Assembly: GCA_036346395.1 (NCBI GenBank)
Contig: CM070599.1
Coordinates: forward strand, 35,517,232 to 35,581,231
Direction of reading: 5' to 3'
Origin: Hsuehochloa calcarea
Lineage: Eukaryota; Streptophyta; Magnoliopsida; Poales; Poaceae
DNA length: 64,000 bases
This document shows positions 34,821 to 45,579 of this stretch, one piece after another. The stretch's first letter is position 1. Every line of letters begins with the position of its first letter. A program made the position numbers and the translations under genes. The notes below the pieces were generated by a model, which saw only the letters and a program-made list of their open reading frames with translations, did no database searches and had not been told where the DNA came from.

Positions 34821-35970
34821 AAATTTTGAGAGGATTCCAAGGGATATCTCGATGTAGCCCATCAAAGAATATCCTCCCAGAAAACACAATCCATATATAG
34901 TGAGAACATTTATAATAACAATAACTGCATGCTTTAGTTTCAACGTTAGTTAAAATTAAAACATACAATTTTATCTATACATTAAAAAACTATATCACCG
35001 TTGGGCAGAAATAGAAATAATGCATAAAAATCATCAATTATAATTATAATACTGTTATTATCAACGTTGGTCAGAAAATAACAATATCATAATTCACAAC
35101 AATTCTTAAAAAAAATTAAATTCTCCCGTTGGTTCGAATTTAATTAAAGGAGAAATCAACTTTAACTTTTGCAGCGAAAACATAAAATTATTCAAAAAAT
35201 AATTTATTCCAGAAGCATTATTACTTTACACATTTAATCTCTGGAAATAACACGTTGGTGCAAAAAAATACAGAGATTTTATTTTATCAAATTCATTCAA
35301 ATAATACTTCTGAAAAAGATTAAAAAACATTTTTCGTATTTTAATGTTCAAACCGGCCAAGTTATTGTACAAAACCGGCCATGTTACTGTTCAAACCGGC
35401 CATTTGGCCCATTCAGGCAATTTCGACCTCGGCCGACGGCTGCTAGGTTTTCATGGCGTTTTGGTAGTCGGATGTGAATCCGACGGTGAAAACAACAACA
35501 GCAGCGCCCTTCTCCGATCCGTTCGCCTCACGCGATCTCGGTAGTCGCTTGAATCGGACGGTGGCGCGTTCAGCGGAACAAAACCCGATCGTCTGGCGCC
35601 CGTAAACCCTAATCTCATTTCTTCCTCTCCTCTCTCTCACTGCTCGGCAGCGGAAGAAGCGGCCGCGGCGAGAGAAGAAAGACCGGCGCCACCGCGGGCC
35701 CTCGCCGGCGTCGCGCGCTCCCTCGAGAGGAGCGCGTCACGCCGTCGGCGGCTCCGTGTTGGCGCCCTTTCTGGCCCAGCGGGCGGCGCTCGGTGGCCGG
35801 CTTTGGGCGGCGGCGAGCCACGGCTCGGCCAGGTCTCCGCGCGCCTTGGCCGACGACGCCGGCGAGCCACGGCTCGCCCGACCCTCCTCACGGCGAGTAA
35901 GTCCCGCCTTTTAGATCTAGGGTTAGGGTTTTATTGTTCTTTTCTTTTTGGATCTTTCTTAGTCCCTTTG
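34821..35970 (-). other. Leader and 5' region of copia element 2
   Basis: It runs parallel to 19,010-20,210 of element 1: TATATCACCGTTGGGCAGAA, TTATTATCAACGTTGGTCAG, TTCTCCCGTTGGTTCG, CAAACCGGCC repeats, then a GC-rich block ending GCTCG-CGACC-TCC. No intact gag is present. Confidence 0.75.
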
Positions 35971-35982
35971 GCTCGATACCAT
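35971..35982 (-). other. Primer-binding site of copia element 2
   Basis: The minus strand reads TGGTATCGAGCC, one base inside the 5' LTR. It differs from TGGTATCAGAGCC of element 1 by loss of an AG step, so priming by initiator Met-tRNA would be weakened. Confidence 0.8.
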
Positions 35983-35983
35983 T

Positions 35984-36401
35984 GTTGCGTCTTTCTTTGG
36001 ATCTCTTAGGTTAGATCTGGTTGCTTTTGTTTGGGTTCGAGAGAGGGGAGAGAGGTTAGGGTTCTGCCGTCCGAAGTAGTGGAGAGGTTGGCCATCATTT
36101 GCCGTCGGTGCGATCTGCACACAGGCGGCCGACGGTCGGGAAGAGGAGGTCGGCGGCGGCTCCCGGGCGGCGGCGGTGGAAGATCCCGTCGCTGGAGCGC
36201 CCCCTGACGGATCGGTCTAGGGTTTGTAGGTTAGGGTTTGTGGCGGTACGGTGAACTTTGGTCCGTGTGCCGCCCGACTGCCCACCTCTTTTATATGGCG
36301 CTATCGGCAGAGCCCGCCACAAATTAAGTGGCGCCCCGATCGAGCGCGATCAAAGGGTGGGCATTTGGCCGTTGGGCCAAATGCCTGAGATCACTCTAAC
36401 A
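35984..36401 (-). repeat. 5' LTR of copia element 2 (418 bp)
   Basis: TGTTGCGTC to CTCTAACA, followed directly by the target-site copy ATTAT (36402-36406). Compared with 27729-28160 it has several small indels and substitutions. Confidence 0.9.
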
Positions 36402-36463
36402 ATTATGTCATCTCTTGCTATCAAGTCTCCTCCATGCTCAAGACGGCCAGACTCTAGTTCGGT

Positions 36464-36847
36464 TTAGCAGATGGGCAGGGGCTCACCGTTCCACTCCTTG
36501 AGGCACTCGAGCAGAGGCCAGAGGGTCGATGAGCTTGCCCTGGTTGATGGGCTGATGGCCACTAGAACCTTGTTGCACTCCTTGCCGGACGATCGCTGCT
36601 TCTCGCCAGCGAGGTACACGCAGCCGAGGTCTTCGCGGACGAAGCGGTACAGCGGGTACGACCGGCTCTTCTCGATACGGTTATCGATCGGCGCGGCGCC
36701 GTTCTCAACGGCAGCCCGCGCCTCGTCCATCACCCAGGGCAGCACCGTGCGCAGCTCCTCCACGAACATGGTTATCTTGGAGAGCACCGAGGTGCTGGAC
36801 TCGTTCTTGCAATCCCAATCGGTGAGGAGGTGGTCGAGGAGCACGGC
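36464..36847 (-). pseudogene. PAL pseudogene, C-terminal about 125 codons only
   Basis: Open on the minus strand from the LTR junction to TAA (36466-36464). It encodes PAL C-terminal sequence: KITMFVEELRTVLPWVMDEA, NRIEKSRSYPLYRFVREDLG, and the final LLECLKEWNGEPLPIC. Near the end, where PAL has ISQGKLVDPMLECL, small insertions (GAGGCCAGA and a duplicated TGATGGGC) shift the frame for about 11 residues and then restore it, net +15 bases. The rest of the gene, including the MIO site and exon 1, is gone: homology stops at 36,847 against the LTR of another element. It lies between the two intact PAL genes in the same orientation, so it is a third tandem copy. Confidence 0.9.
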
Positions 36848-37213
36848 TGTCAGATACTGAGATCCGAACGAAGGAGGGGAAAGTGCAAGAACTCAACTAC
36901 TTCTACGAAAACTAAGACTATGTATTTGGCATAAAATGATTGATACCATTTTCATTCCATAACTGAGTTTATATAGTCTTACATTGCTGTAAGAGGTTTA
37001 ACATATCGAGTAAACTAAATTACTACACTGTTTCTGGTAAGAAAAACTAGATGACGTAAACAATAATTATTAAGTCTCTCGGTCTGTTGATCTTCGCCCG
37101 AAGGGGTATCTTGTAATCTCCGCCGTTCATCCAACATAACTCTGTTTCTTCATCTTCTCTTCTGAGCCAACTGAGAACTTCTCTAAATTTCTCTTAAGAC
37201 AGCGATTCTGACA
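36848..37213 (-). repeat. LTR of a third retrotransposon (366 bp)
   Basis: Starts TGTCAGATAC, ends GATTCTGACA, and is followed at 37214-37227 by a run whose complement AAGGGGGGAAGAAA is a good polypurine tract. It is therefore the 3' LTR of a minus-strand element, distinct from elements 1 and 2. Only about 200 bp of internal sequence (37,228-37,435) follows before another repeat begins; I found no partner LTR. It truncates the PAL pseudogene on its 5' side. Confidence 0.75.
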
Positions 37214-37440
37214 TTTCTTCCCCCCTTAACTGAACACTTGTCTCAAGTGTTGACGTCTGGAAACCAAGATTGAATTGTCTGTGAATAGAGCTAGGTATCC
37301 CTAACGACCCTAGGGGATGCAGCACGGCTACGACAGTACTCCCTCGTCTGCAAGTTCTGAGTTTCCAAGGGGCGAGCGGATGCAATATACTTTTTACCTA
37401 GCCCCTCGGGAGTTGGAATACCCTAGGTTTTAGGATCAAT

Positions 37441-38820
37441 GATAACTGAATGGGAGAGGGGTGAATAGACAGTTTTTAAAACTTTTAGGCTAAAACAGAT
37501 TTTTAGCAAGTAAAACTATGAAAAACAATTTCACAATTCAATGCATACATAATCTAAGTCTCTCTAAGTGCACAACTCACTTTAGATTAATCTAAACAAC
37601 CTAATCAAGATACAATATAGTTATATAAATAAATGCACTATGAGAAAAGTAAAAGAGATATACCACAATATGGAGATAAACGATATTTTCATGTGGTCTT
37701 GGAGACTTGATGGTCTACACTAATCCACGTTGAGGAAGCTTGAACGAATCAGGCTGGCTCCACACGAACACGCCCCTCGATCACTAGAGGTAACTCTTCT
37801 CCACTCCGGAAAGGTGAGCTCCAACTTTCACAAACACCTGGGTCTTTCTCGAGAAGATCACCGAATCACCTTCTTCAAGCCGCCTAGGAGGCGGAAACCT
37901 CCAAGGGTAATAAACCAACAACGCTTCGCTTGAATATGCTCAAGTGCCACAAGAATCAAACTCAACTCAATGCACTTGGAGAAACCTCTACAACCTTTGC
38001 AAGATAGAACTTTAGGTCTCAAAGAGTAGAAGAAGAAGCAAAGGGCTCAAGAGTGTTCAATTGAGGTTCTAAAGAGCCCCTAACTGCAGTGGGTGAGTTA
38101 GTTATAGTCTCCACCCACTTTACTAGCCGTTGGCATACGATACTATGCAAAAACAGCAAGGCCAGTCACACCGCAAGCACAGAGTTGGTCAGATCAGACT
38201 ACAAATATAACGGTAAAACTCTACAGTAATCATTACGACAAAATATAACCGTTATGCCAGGTTCGTTCAATTGCCCACATATGGTCCGGTCAGATTGGGT
38301 TCAAAAGATTTCCAAAATGGAGAAGACTTGCTACTGGAAAAAGCTGACCACCCTACTCAGACCGGGGGTCCAGTCAATCTGGGCTTATACTTGCGGTCAG
38401 TCCGGCAAACAGAATTGCAAAATAGGAGCTCTATGGAAAAGGCTGACGACACAGATGAACTGGGGGTCTGGTCAGTCCGGCCCTCTAGCTGCGGTCAGTC
38501 CGACTAAGAAATAAAGACACAAATAAAATGTGGCCGAAAGATCACTAAGAATTTCAAGATTCAACCAAGTGAGATTGAGCATTGTGGCACACTTTGCTAT
38601 CAAGCTACTAGCTATTAATCCCTCTTCATAGTATGGTTACTTATATTAGCAATCCGATCTTTTATCCTTCATACTCCTAGACCGGTAAAACTATGAAAAG
38701 ATTATATTCGACTAGATACCTTTGTGTTGAGCTAGATGATGTTGATCCAAAACTTGAGTACATGTAGTGCTCTTTATCCGAGACTAACCTTTTCAACCAC
38801 TTAACAAAACAAGTTAGTAC
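37441..38820. mobile_element. Repeat of unknown class with GGTCAGTCCGG motifs
   Basis: It begins GGGAGAGGGGTGAATAGACA and contains repeated GGTC-GGTCAGTCCGG phrases around 38,280-38,510. It ends with a TTTTCAACCACTTAACAAAA-like stretch near 38,800. I recall this arrangement as a common dispersed grass repeat but cannot assign a superfamily. A related GGTCTGACCGGCC motif occurs at 63,370-63,500. ORFs over the motifs are not convincing. Confidence 0.4.
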
Positions 38821-38919
38821 ATAACAGATGATTGTCTTTAATTATCAAAACACTAAAATGAGGCCTAGATTCTTCACCAGTATTCTTAGCAGTGATGTCG
38901 CAAAGGTGGCCTTGTCCTG

Positions 38920-39830
38920 GCGTAGCCTTCGAAGCAGGCGGCGTGTAGGAGTGAAGTGGTTGTGTCCTGCCGAGGCAACGTCCTTGAGGCAAGCAACGCA
39001 TAGAGCCATAGCCATTGGCGTGGCTGCCGCCGAGGCATAGCCTACGAGGCGAGTGCTGCGTCAGAGGGAGGCCCATGGGGGCGAAGTCATCGATGTAGGG
39101 CCGTCCCGCCGAGGCATGGCCTACGAGGTGGGCATCGCGTCAGAGAGAAGCCCGTGCGGACGAAGTCATCGACGCGGGGTCACCACACCGAGGCATGACT
39201 TCGAGGCGGGAACGTGTCAGAGCGAGGCCCATGCGTACAAAGTGGTCGATGCGGGGTTGCCTCGCCGAGGCATGGCCTTCGAGGTTGGCGGCGCGTCGGA
39301 GTGAGGTCCGTGCGAGTGAAGTTGTCGACGTGGGGCTGCCTCGTTGAGGCATAGTCATCGAGGCCCATGTGGGTGAAGTCGTCGATGCGGGGCCGCCACA
39401 CCGAGGTATGGCCTTCGAGACGGGCAGAGCATCGGAGGGAGGACCATGCGGATGAAGTCGTCGACGTAGGGTGGCCACACCGAGGCATGGCCTTCGAGGT
39501 GGGCGACATGTTAGAGCGGGCCCATGCAGGTGAAGTTGTTGACGCGGGGCTGCCACACCGCCACGCCGAGGCATGGCCTTCGATGCGGGCGATGCGTCGG
39601 AGCGCATGGTCTTCATCAGACGGTGTGCGTAATCATCAACACGAGACCGCCACACCAAGGCATGGCCTTCATCGCGGATGACAAGTTGGAGCGATGTTTG
39701 AGCGGGGTGAAGTCGTCGATGTGGGGCCGCCACACTAAGGCATGGCCTTCGAGGTGGATGACATGTCGGAGTAAGGCCTGTGCAGGCGATGTCGTCGATG
39801 CGTGCTCGACATTATATCTTGTTGTAAGTG
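38920..39830. repeat. Minisatellite, about 79-bp unit, about 10-11 copies
   Basis: The word CCGAGGCATGGCCTTCGAGG or a close variant starts at 39030, 39109, 39188, 39265, 39344, 39401, 39480, 39566, 39655 and 39735. Most steps are 77-80 bp; one is short (57) and two are long (86, 89). Units are 70-90% alike by eye. As 79 is not a multiple of 3, the ORFs running through both strands change frame from unit to unit and are not genes. Confidence 0.9.
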
Positions 39831-40122
39831 ACCATTGTTTTGACATCCTTGTTCATGTTGGTCTTGTTATGGGTGACTGGTACAATCCCTCACTTCGGCC
39901 ACATTTAGGGGTTTGTGCACGCAACCGAAAGTGGACTGAATGGTTGATGCTGCATGTAGTGGGAGGCGAAGATTGAGCGTCGTCCCCTACCTTAGAAAAA
40001 ACGGTGCCCGACAAGGGCATGTGCGTAGGCCCGAGGTGGGTGCTTGCGCTTTGCAGGAGGTGGCAAAGATTTGAGCGTCGTTCCCGTCCTTTTTTTATAC
40101 AAGTTTCACATTGAGCCTGAAG

Positions 40123-40900
40123 CTAGCGAGGAGAGCGAAGCTAAGCGCTGTCCCCCATCCTTTGTTTTACAGGGCTCGTGGGGAGCCCAAAACTAGCGAG
40201 GGGGAGGAAAAGTCGAGCACCATCCTCCATCCTTTTTTGATATGGCTCGTGGGGAGCTCGGAGCTAGCGAGGGGAGGCGAAGCCGAGTGGCGTCCCCTAT
40301 TATTTTATAGAGGCACGCGGGGATCCCAAAGCTAGCGGTGGGAGGTGAAGTAGAGCGTTGCCCCCTGTCTTTTTATAGGGCTCGTGGGGAGCCCAATTCT
40401 AGCGAGAGGAGGCGAAGTTGAGCGCCGTCCCCCGTGCTTTTCTGACAGGGCTCGCGAGGAGCACAAAGCTAGCGAGGGGGAGGCTAAGCCGAGCGCTGTC
40501 CCTCGTGTTTTTTTGATAGGACTCACGGGGAGCACAAAGCTAGCGAGGGGAGGCGAAGCCAAGTGTCGTCCCCATCCTTTTTTGATAGGGCTTGCGAGGA
40601 GACCAAAGAAAGCGAAGGTGAGGCGAAGCCGAGCGCCGTTCACTGTTATTTTTGATAGGGCTCGCCGTTAGCCCAATGCTAGCAAGGAAAGGCGAAGCCG
40701 AGCGCCGTCCCTTGTCTTTTTTTAACAGGGCTCGTGTGGAGCCCAAACCTAGCGTGGGAGGCGAAGTCGAGCACCGTCCCCTATCCATTTTTTATAGGGC
40801 ATGTTGAGGATCCCAAAGGTAGCGAGAGGGAGGTGAAGTCGAGCACCATCCACCATCCTTTTTATAGGGCTCACGGGGAGCCCAAAGCTAGCGAGGCACG
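40123..40900. repeat. Minisatellite, about 70-bp unit, 12 copies
   Basis: CTAGCGAG or a variant recurs at about 40123, 40193, 40264, 40332, 40399, 40469, 40540, 40609, 40679, 40749, 40819 and 40888. Each unit holds GGGCTCG-GGGGAGCCCAAAG, CTAGCGAGGGGAGGCGAAG, CCGAGCGCCGTCCC and a T-rich spacer. Period is very regular (67-71 bp). It is a different sequence from the array at 38.9-39.8 kb, which lies 300 bp away. Confidence 0.92.
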
Positions 40901-42625
40901 CCCTTTGGAGTGATTAGGGGTTGCGCAATAGACGGCAATATGCCAGGTCTCCCCACCGAGGTGGAACCTTCTAGGCAGGGGGTTCCCTAGTCTCCCAGGC
41001 AAGACCTTCAAAGCGATTATCATTTGATTTTTTGACAAAAAATATGATGACGTTGTACTGAATGATTTGTAATATCATTGTGATTTGTCCACAAAATATA
41101 TGGTCGGAAATTGACAGTAAAAAACAGCTAGAGATTTCTATCGCCAGTTGAAATGACGACAGCGCCCTGTTGCCATTTGGAGTGACGATAGAGCCATATC
41201 ACTATTTCAACTGGCGACAGGGACCTCTCTGCATTGTTCTGGGTTACTGTCGTCATTGTCTAGGCTACTGTCTCTCTATTTGGAATGGCGACAAGAAAAT
41301 TTCGTCATTTTAAATAGCGCAGTAGCCTAGTTTTGTAAAAAAAAATCGACTATTTATTTTTGTAATTTTTTAAAATAATATTATTTCAAAAAAATCTAAC
41401 TGAAGAACCTTATTTTTCTCAACAGAAATCATTCCTTCTCTGTTTGCAACGAAGCCATTTCACTTTGCAACGAAGAAAACACCATGCAATAACAAACTTT
41501 GAAATATTTTTACTGTATAAGGTGGCTTCAGGAGCAGCCATTTAGAAAGCAGAAAGCTTGAATGAAATGAAGTTTAGGTAACCCCTGTTCATGCTTTTAT
41601 TTCCTGATGTATGCATGTTCTGTCCCAACAGCTCTTTCGGCAATAGATCTCATCTTAAGTTTCCCTTTCAGTGGAAGTCTATAACTGGTAACAATTGCTA
41701 ATGCACTGGCCATTTGGTACTTTTCTTCTCTTTAACTATTTTAGCTTAAGTCCATGTTTAGAATGTAAGAAGTTTTCTGAATTTCTATGAGAACCGAGCT
41801 GTTTTCCGTGAAATTCACTGCGTTCCAAACAAGACTTCAGTTCCTGCAGCTCTAGAAGAGACTCCAGTTTTTTCCAAACCCAAACCCAAACCCAAACCCA
41901 AACGAAACGAAACCAAACCACTTGCAGATTAGCCAGGCCCAGAGCCACATAAGCATGCTTTTGCATTAACAACTGTAGGCGAAAACAAATCAACAGTGCA
42001 CTGTCCTGTCTAAAAAAGGCCTACAATTTTTGTTCGATCGGCCGAGAAAACCAAGGGAAATCGTCTTTTTCGATCGGCCCAGTCTAGCCCAAAATCACTG
42101 CTACATCCTCCGATCCTCTGAGAACGAGCATAACGCCCAAACTAAACTGGGCCGACGAGTGCCAAACTGGCGACCAGATCACATGGCCTCGGGCTGAAGC
42201 GTTCGATTCTGGCCTTCTGCGGTCGGAACCGGGAGGGCGTGCTACAGCCTACACAAATCGACGTGACGGCTGTGGATTCTGGCCACCGCAAAGAGTTTCC
42301 CGTGCGGCGCTGCGCTGAAAATAATTGCAGAAATAAATAATCAAACAATAAAATTATAAAAATAGACACTGTTGAGCTGTCACTGTTTTAATTAATGACA
42401 AAAATCCTATCGTCTATAGAACACAACCATGTCGCTACCCTAAATTGCTCTCATCTAGAGAAAGAGCATATACCACTGGAGATCTGCACTCCTGTTGACA
42501 GTCCTTGTCGATTGGCGACAGATATCTGATTTTCTTTTCTGTTGACAGTGATGTCTAGTTTTGTAAAAATAATTTGACTATTTATTTATATATTTTTTAA
42601 AAATACATTATTAAAAAATATATCC
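40901..42625. other. Repeat-like region with inverted and direct repeats, no gene
   Basis: 41,128-41,212 contains TATCGCCAGTTGAAAT and its inverse ATTTCAACTGGCGACA, a palindromic pair. TAGTTTTGTAAAAA followed by GACTATTTATTT-T and an AT-rich tail occurs twice (41,331-41,398 and 42,553-42,620), about 1.22 kb apart in the same orientation. A CCCAAA run lies at 41,877-41,903. Together this suggests a degenerate mobile element with its own interior, but ends cannot be fixed. Confidence 0.4.
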
Positions 42626-42943
42626 CACGACAATGCCATTAGGCAGAGCCGAGATAGCCTAGTGCATCCGGTCTCCAGGCGCAGGCCGGCGCCGCGCGTC
42701 CGAGGAGTAGGGTAGGGTGTTGATGCGGGAGGGCATTGCCGCCGCTTGAGTTGCCACGGGTCGCACGACGTGGCTTTCAGGTGCCGAAGACGGCGTCAAG
42801 TTTTTGGGTGGTGGCATTGGTTTCGGCGACTCGGCATGGGATGTAGACTCTCCGACCCTGTACTGTTTATCAGGGTTCAGTACATATTTATCAAGAGTTC
42901 AAGGCAACCCCTTCAAGGGAACTTGTGTTTAGAAACACTAATT

Positions 42944-43137
42944 TGTGATCTAAAATATGTAACGAACACGTGAGAAGATTATGAATCGCTAGATTATAGT
43001 ATAATCTAACGAACATGATTGCTATGCACTCATCAGACAGTGTGATCTAAAATATGTAACGAACACGTAAGAAGATTATGAATCGCTCGATTATAGTATA
43101 ATCTAACGAACATGATTGCTATGCACTCATCAGACAG
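42944..43137. repeat. Tandem duplication, 97-bp unit, two copies
   Basis: 42944-43040 and 43041-43137 are nearly identical, each starting TGTGATCTAAAATATGTAAC and ending GCACTCATCAGACAG. Only about two substitutions were seen (CGTGAG/CGTAAG, GCTAG/GCTCG), so the duplication is recent. Confidence 0.95.
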
Positions 43138-44009
43138 CAAGCATCTTTATCTATCATCACTGACATCGATTTCTGAACTCAGATTTTCTATTGGTACAGC
43201 TAGCGCTGGACCGCTGGACGTACGATGAAAACTTAGTGCTTCAACCCATACAACAAAATTTGAATAAATGTGAAAACACACCGAAAAAATTTGAAACCCT
43301 TTGTCAAAGAAGCAACTATGCCTATTTTTTCCACCTCATCATATACATATCAAGTCAACTCCTAAAAGCAACAACATATTCAAATTCAATGGAGTATAAA
43401 AAAAATATTAATTTGCAACAAAAAAAAAAGATGATCGAGTGCTGCAACATTTATGCCCAACTTATAAAACATTTTGATTTCACATATGCAACAATGAACA
43501 ACACCAGATGTAACATTGAAAAATTCTTTTTTAAAAAACAGCACTACAAGAGTTTATTATTGCAACATTCAAAAACTATAGTTCCAACATCTCAAATCAC
43601 ATCTTGCAACAAAAAGAACTTATGGCTACAACAAAAGCTAACTCACTGGCTCTGAGACTCGACGGCAAGCTCAGCCCCATGCTCCATCAGTGGTGCCTGC
43701 TAGCCCCACCTCCGCCATCACACCAAGGTGTGTTTCCTCCATGCCCCCCTATTGTTGACCTCTATTGTGACCGCTGGCCTATAAGCACACATCGTTCATA
43801 GCCACAGTGCCCAGTATAACACATCCCAACACCTTGAGATTTGCATCATCTCGTGCCTCCATGCGCCATCTATGCATTTGCAAGCATAGCTCCGATGAGA
43901 ACATCATCTGGCTTGGAGTAGAGGACGAAATAGAAATGAATAGGAGATTTATAGCAAATGATTCAATAGTTATTTTAAAGTTAACCCACATGAACTTTAT
44001 TTTTAATTC
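43138..44009. other. AT-rich sequence, no gene recognised
   Basis: The longest frame (43191-43655, 154 codons) is Asn/Gln/Lys-rich, driven by A-rich composition and repeated TGCAACA/CAACA words. It has no domain that I recognise, and I do not call it a gene. Confidence 0.4.
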
Positions 44010-44235
44010 TGATATCTTTGGTCACGCTACCACCCGTGATATGATAAAACAACATTATCACGTCATATGATAAGGTCGCTAAAATAACATTTTTTATCAC
44101 GTCACTGGTGGTGGCGTGACCAAACAACACTGTCACGCTACGGGTGGTAACGCGATAAGAGTTTGTTTAGATACAGACTGGCATGACAGTGTTGTTTTGT
44201 CACGTTACGGATGGTGGCGTGACCCAAAGGGTCAG
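44010..44235. repeat. Inverted-repeat cluster with GTCACGCTACCACC motifs
   Basis: GGTCACGCTACCACC (44,023) and GGTGGCGTGACC (44,110 and 44,213) are complementary, and TATCACGTCA and TGTCACG-TACGG-TGGT variants alternate between. The region could fold into nested hairpins, as in some Mutator-like MITEs. No target-site duplication was identified. Confidence 0.5.
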
Positions 44236-44953
44236 AATTAAAAATAAAATTCGCAGAGACTAACTTTAAAATAAAATTAATAAAAGATTAATTAGTAAAA
44301 AAATTTGTGGATAGAGGGAGGACTCGAGTCTGTTGACTACTTAGACATGGTGCATTAGTGTGGAGGACAGATGTACAATTTTTTTTTCATTCGATGCTAG
44401 ATTCCAGACAGCTGCTTCGCAGCTTTATTTTATCCCAGACGAAAACGTACGTCGTCAAGCTAGCAACGGTGCCCATGAAGAGTCCGACACGTATCACTGG
44501 AAAGTGGAAAAGGCGCCAGCAATTGAGTGGCAATGCTACACTGAAATATAGCGACTGGTATGTGCAGCAGAGCTGCTGAGTGCTGATACAGATAGATGAA
44601 AGAAGAAAAAACGAGAGTAAAATATGCGTATGTGTATGTACTATGTACGCCATGCATGTGCAACCTTAGACAAACAGCGCGTATCGTATCCTATCCTGAC
44701 CTGGAGTACCTACAATTTATCTGTTTCCTGCCAACACATAAAAAAGAGTGCGATCTTCACAAGTGTAGAGAAACTTCATGGGCATGTACAGAGGTTATGG
44801 GCATCTTCTACACGGTCTCTCCTGTCATACTTTAATCGAAACCTTGGATTGGATGTGGTGACACGATAGTTGAGTAGCACGACATTAAGTTAGAGAACAA
44901 CATATTTTGTGCTTCCATTAAGTTCCATATAGAAATTAGTAAGCATAACACTG

Positions 44954-44992
<39 letters not shown>

Positions 44993-45579
44993 TGTAAGAT
45001 TGAAAATTCTATTTTTTTTTTAAAGAAACAGGTAGGAATATTAATAAAGCAGAAGCAGGAAACAAAGACAAAAAGCCCGAAGGCCTAGTACAGGCTAATG
45101 TTTAATTAGCCGTGAATTATTTGCTCTGATCAACTCCTGTTATGGTCCAAACTATTTTTTTTGGACTAATCTTCGCAAACAGCTCTGGAGGCGAGAAGTA
45201 CGCAAACCCATGCTCTACCATTGCTTTTGCAATGGAACGGTGCCACCAAGCTGGGAGCGGTTGGATAAAAAAAATGAGCTAGCGAGATGCATTCATGCAC
45301 TGTACCAATGGATCCGTTGCTTCTTCGATCAAGGGGTAAGATTGGGGGATGGCATGCCACTGTAGCCCTCTGCCATTGTAGTTGCAGTGGCAGAAGCAGT
45401 AGTTGCAATGGCAGAGGATGCGCTTGTGAGAAGTACCTATCGATTAATTCAGAGAACCGCTCTGTAGCATGTCGATAGAACTAGGAGGAAGAGACCACCG
45501 ACCACGTAAAGCACAATATTTACTTTCTAAGTTGCCGTATATTTTGTTACCATCATGCGCGCATACCACATGGTATGCC
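44236..45579. other. Intergenic sequence with a CA microsatellite
   Basis: A CA run of about 18 units occupies 44,955-44,991. The rest is non-coding with short overlapping ORFs on both strands. No gene is supported. Confidence 0.5.

Larger units (their letters stand above)
27729..36401 (-). mobile_element. Ty1/copia retrotransposon, element 2, with nested sequence (8.67 kb)
   Basis: The LTRs at 27729-28160 and 35984-36401 start TGTTGCGTC and end CTCTAACA. The 5-bp direct repeat ATTAT flanks the whole unit (27724-27728 and 36402-36406), so it is one insertion. Orientation is minus: the polypurine tract is at 28161-28171 and the primer-binding site at 35971-35982. The internal sequence is the same family as element 1: RNase H at 28555-28364, degenerate reverse transcriptase to about 29,780, leader at 34,821-35,970. 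About 5 kb between these parts is unrelated. The insertion split the PAL pseudogene's 3' flank. Confidence 0.9.

Noticed and set aside
33159..34943. ORFs of 296 codons (+) and 398/309 codons (-)
   Set aside because: Extreme purine/pyrimidine bias yields long Pro/Ser/Arg or Gly/Arg/Glu frames on both strands at once; no domain, and the region is nested transposon DNA.
38920..40900. Regular repeat spacing considered as a CRISPR-like or tandem gene array
   Set aside because: The whole unit repeats, with no conserved repeat plus unique spacer pattern, and the genome is a plant.
41877..41903. CCCAAA repeats considered as an interstitial telomere
   Set aside because: The plant telomere unit is CCCTAAA; this is a short hexamer microsatellite.
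43191..43655. 154-codon + strand ORF
   Set aside because: Asn/Gln/Lys-rich from A-rich composition; no domain or coding-like codon pattern.
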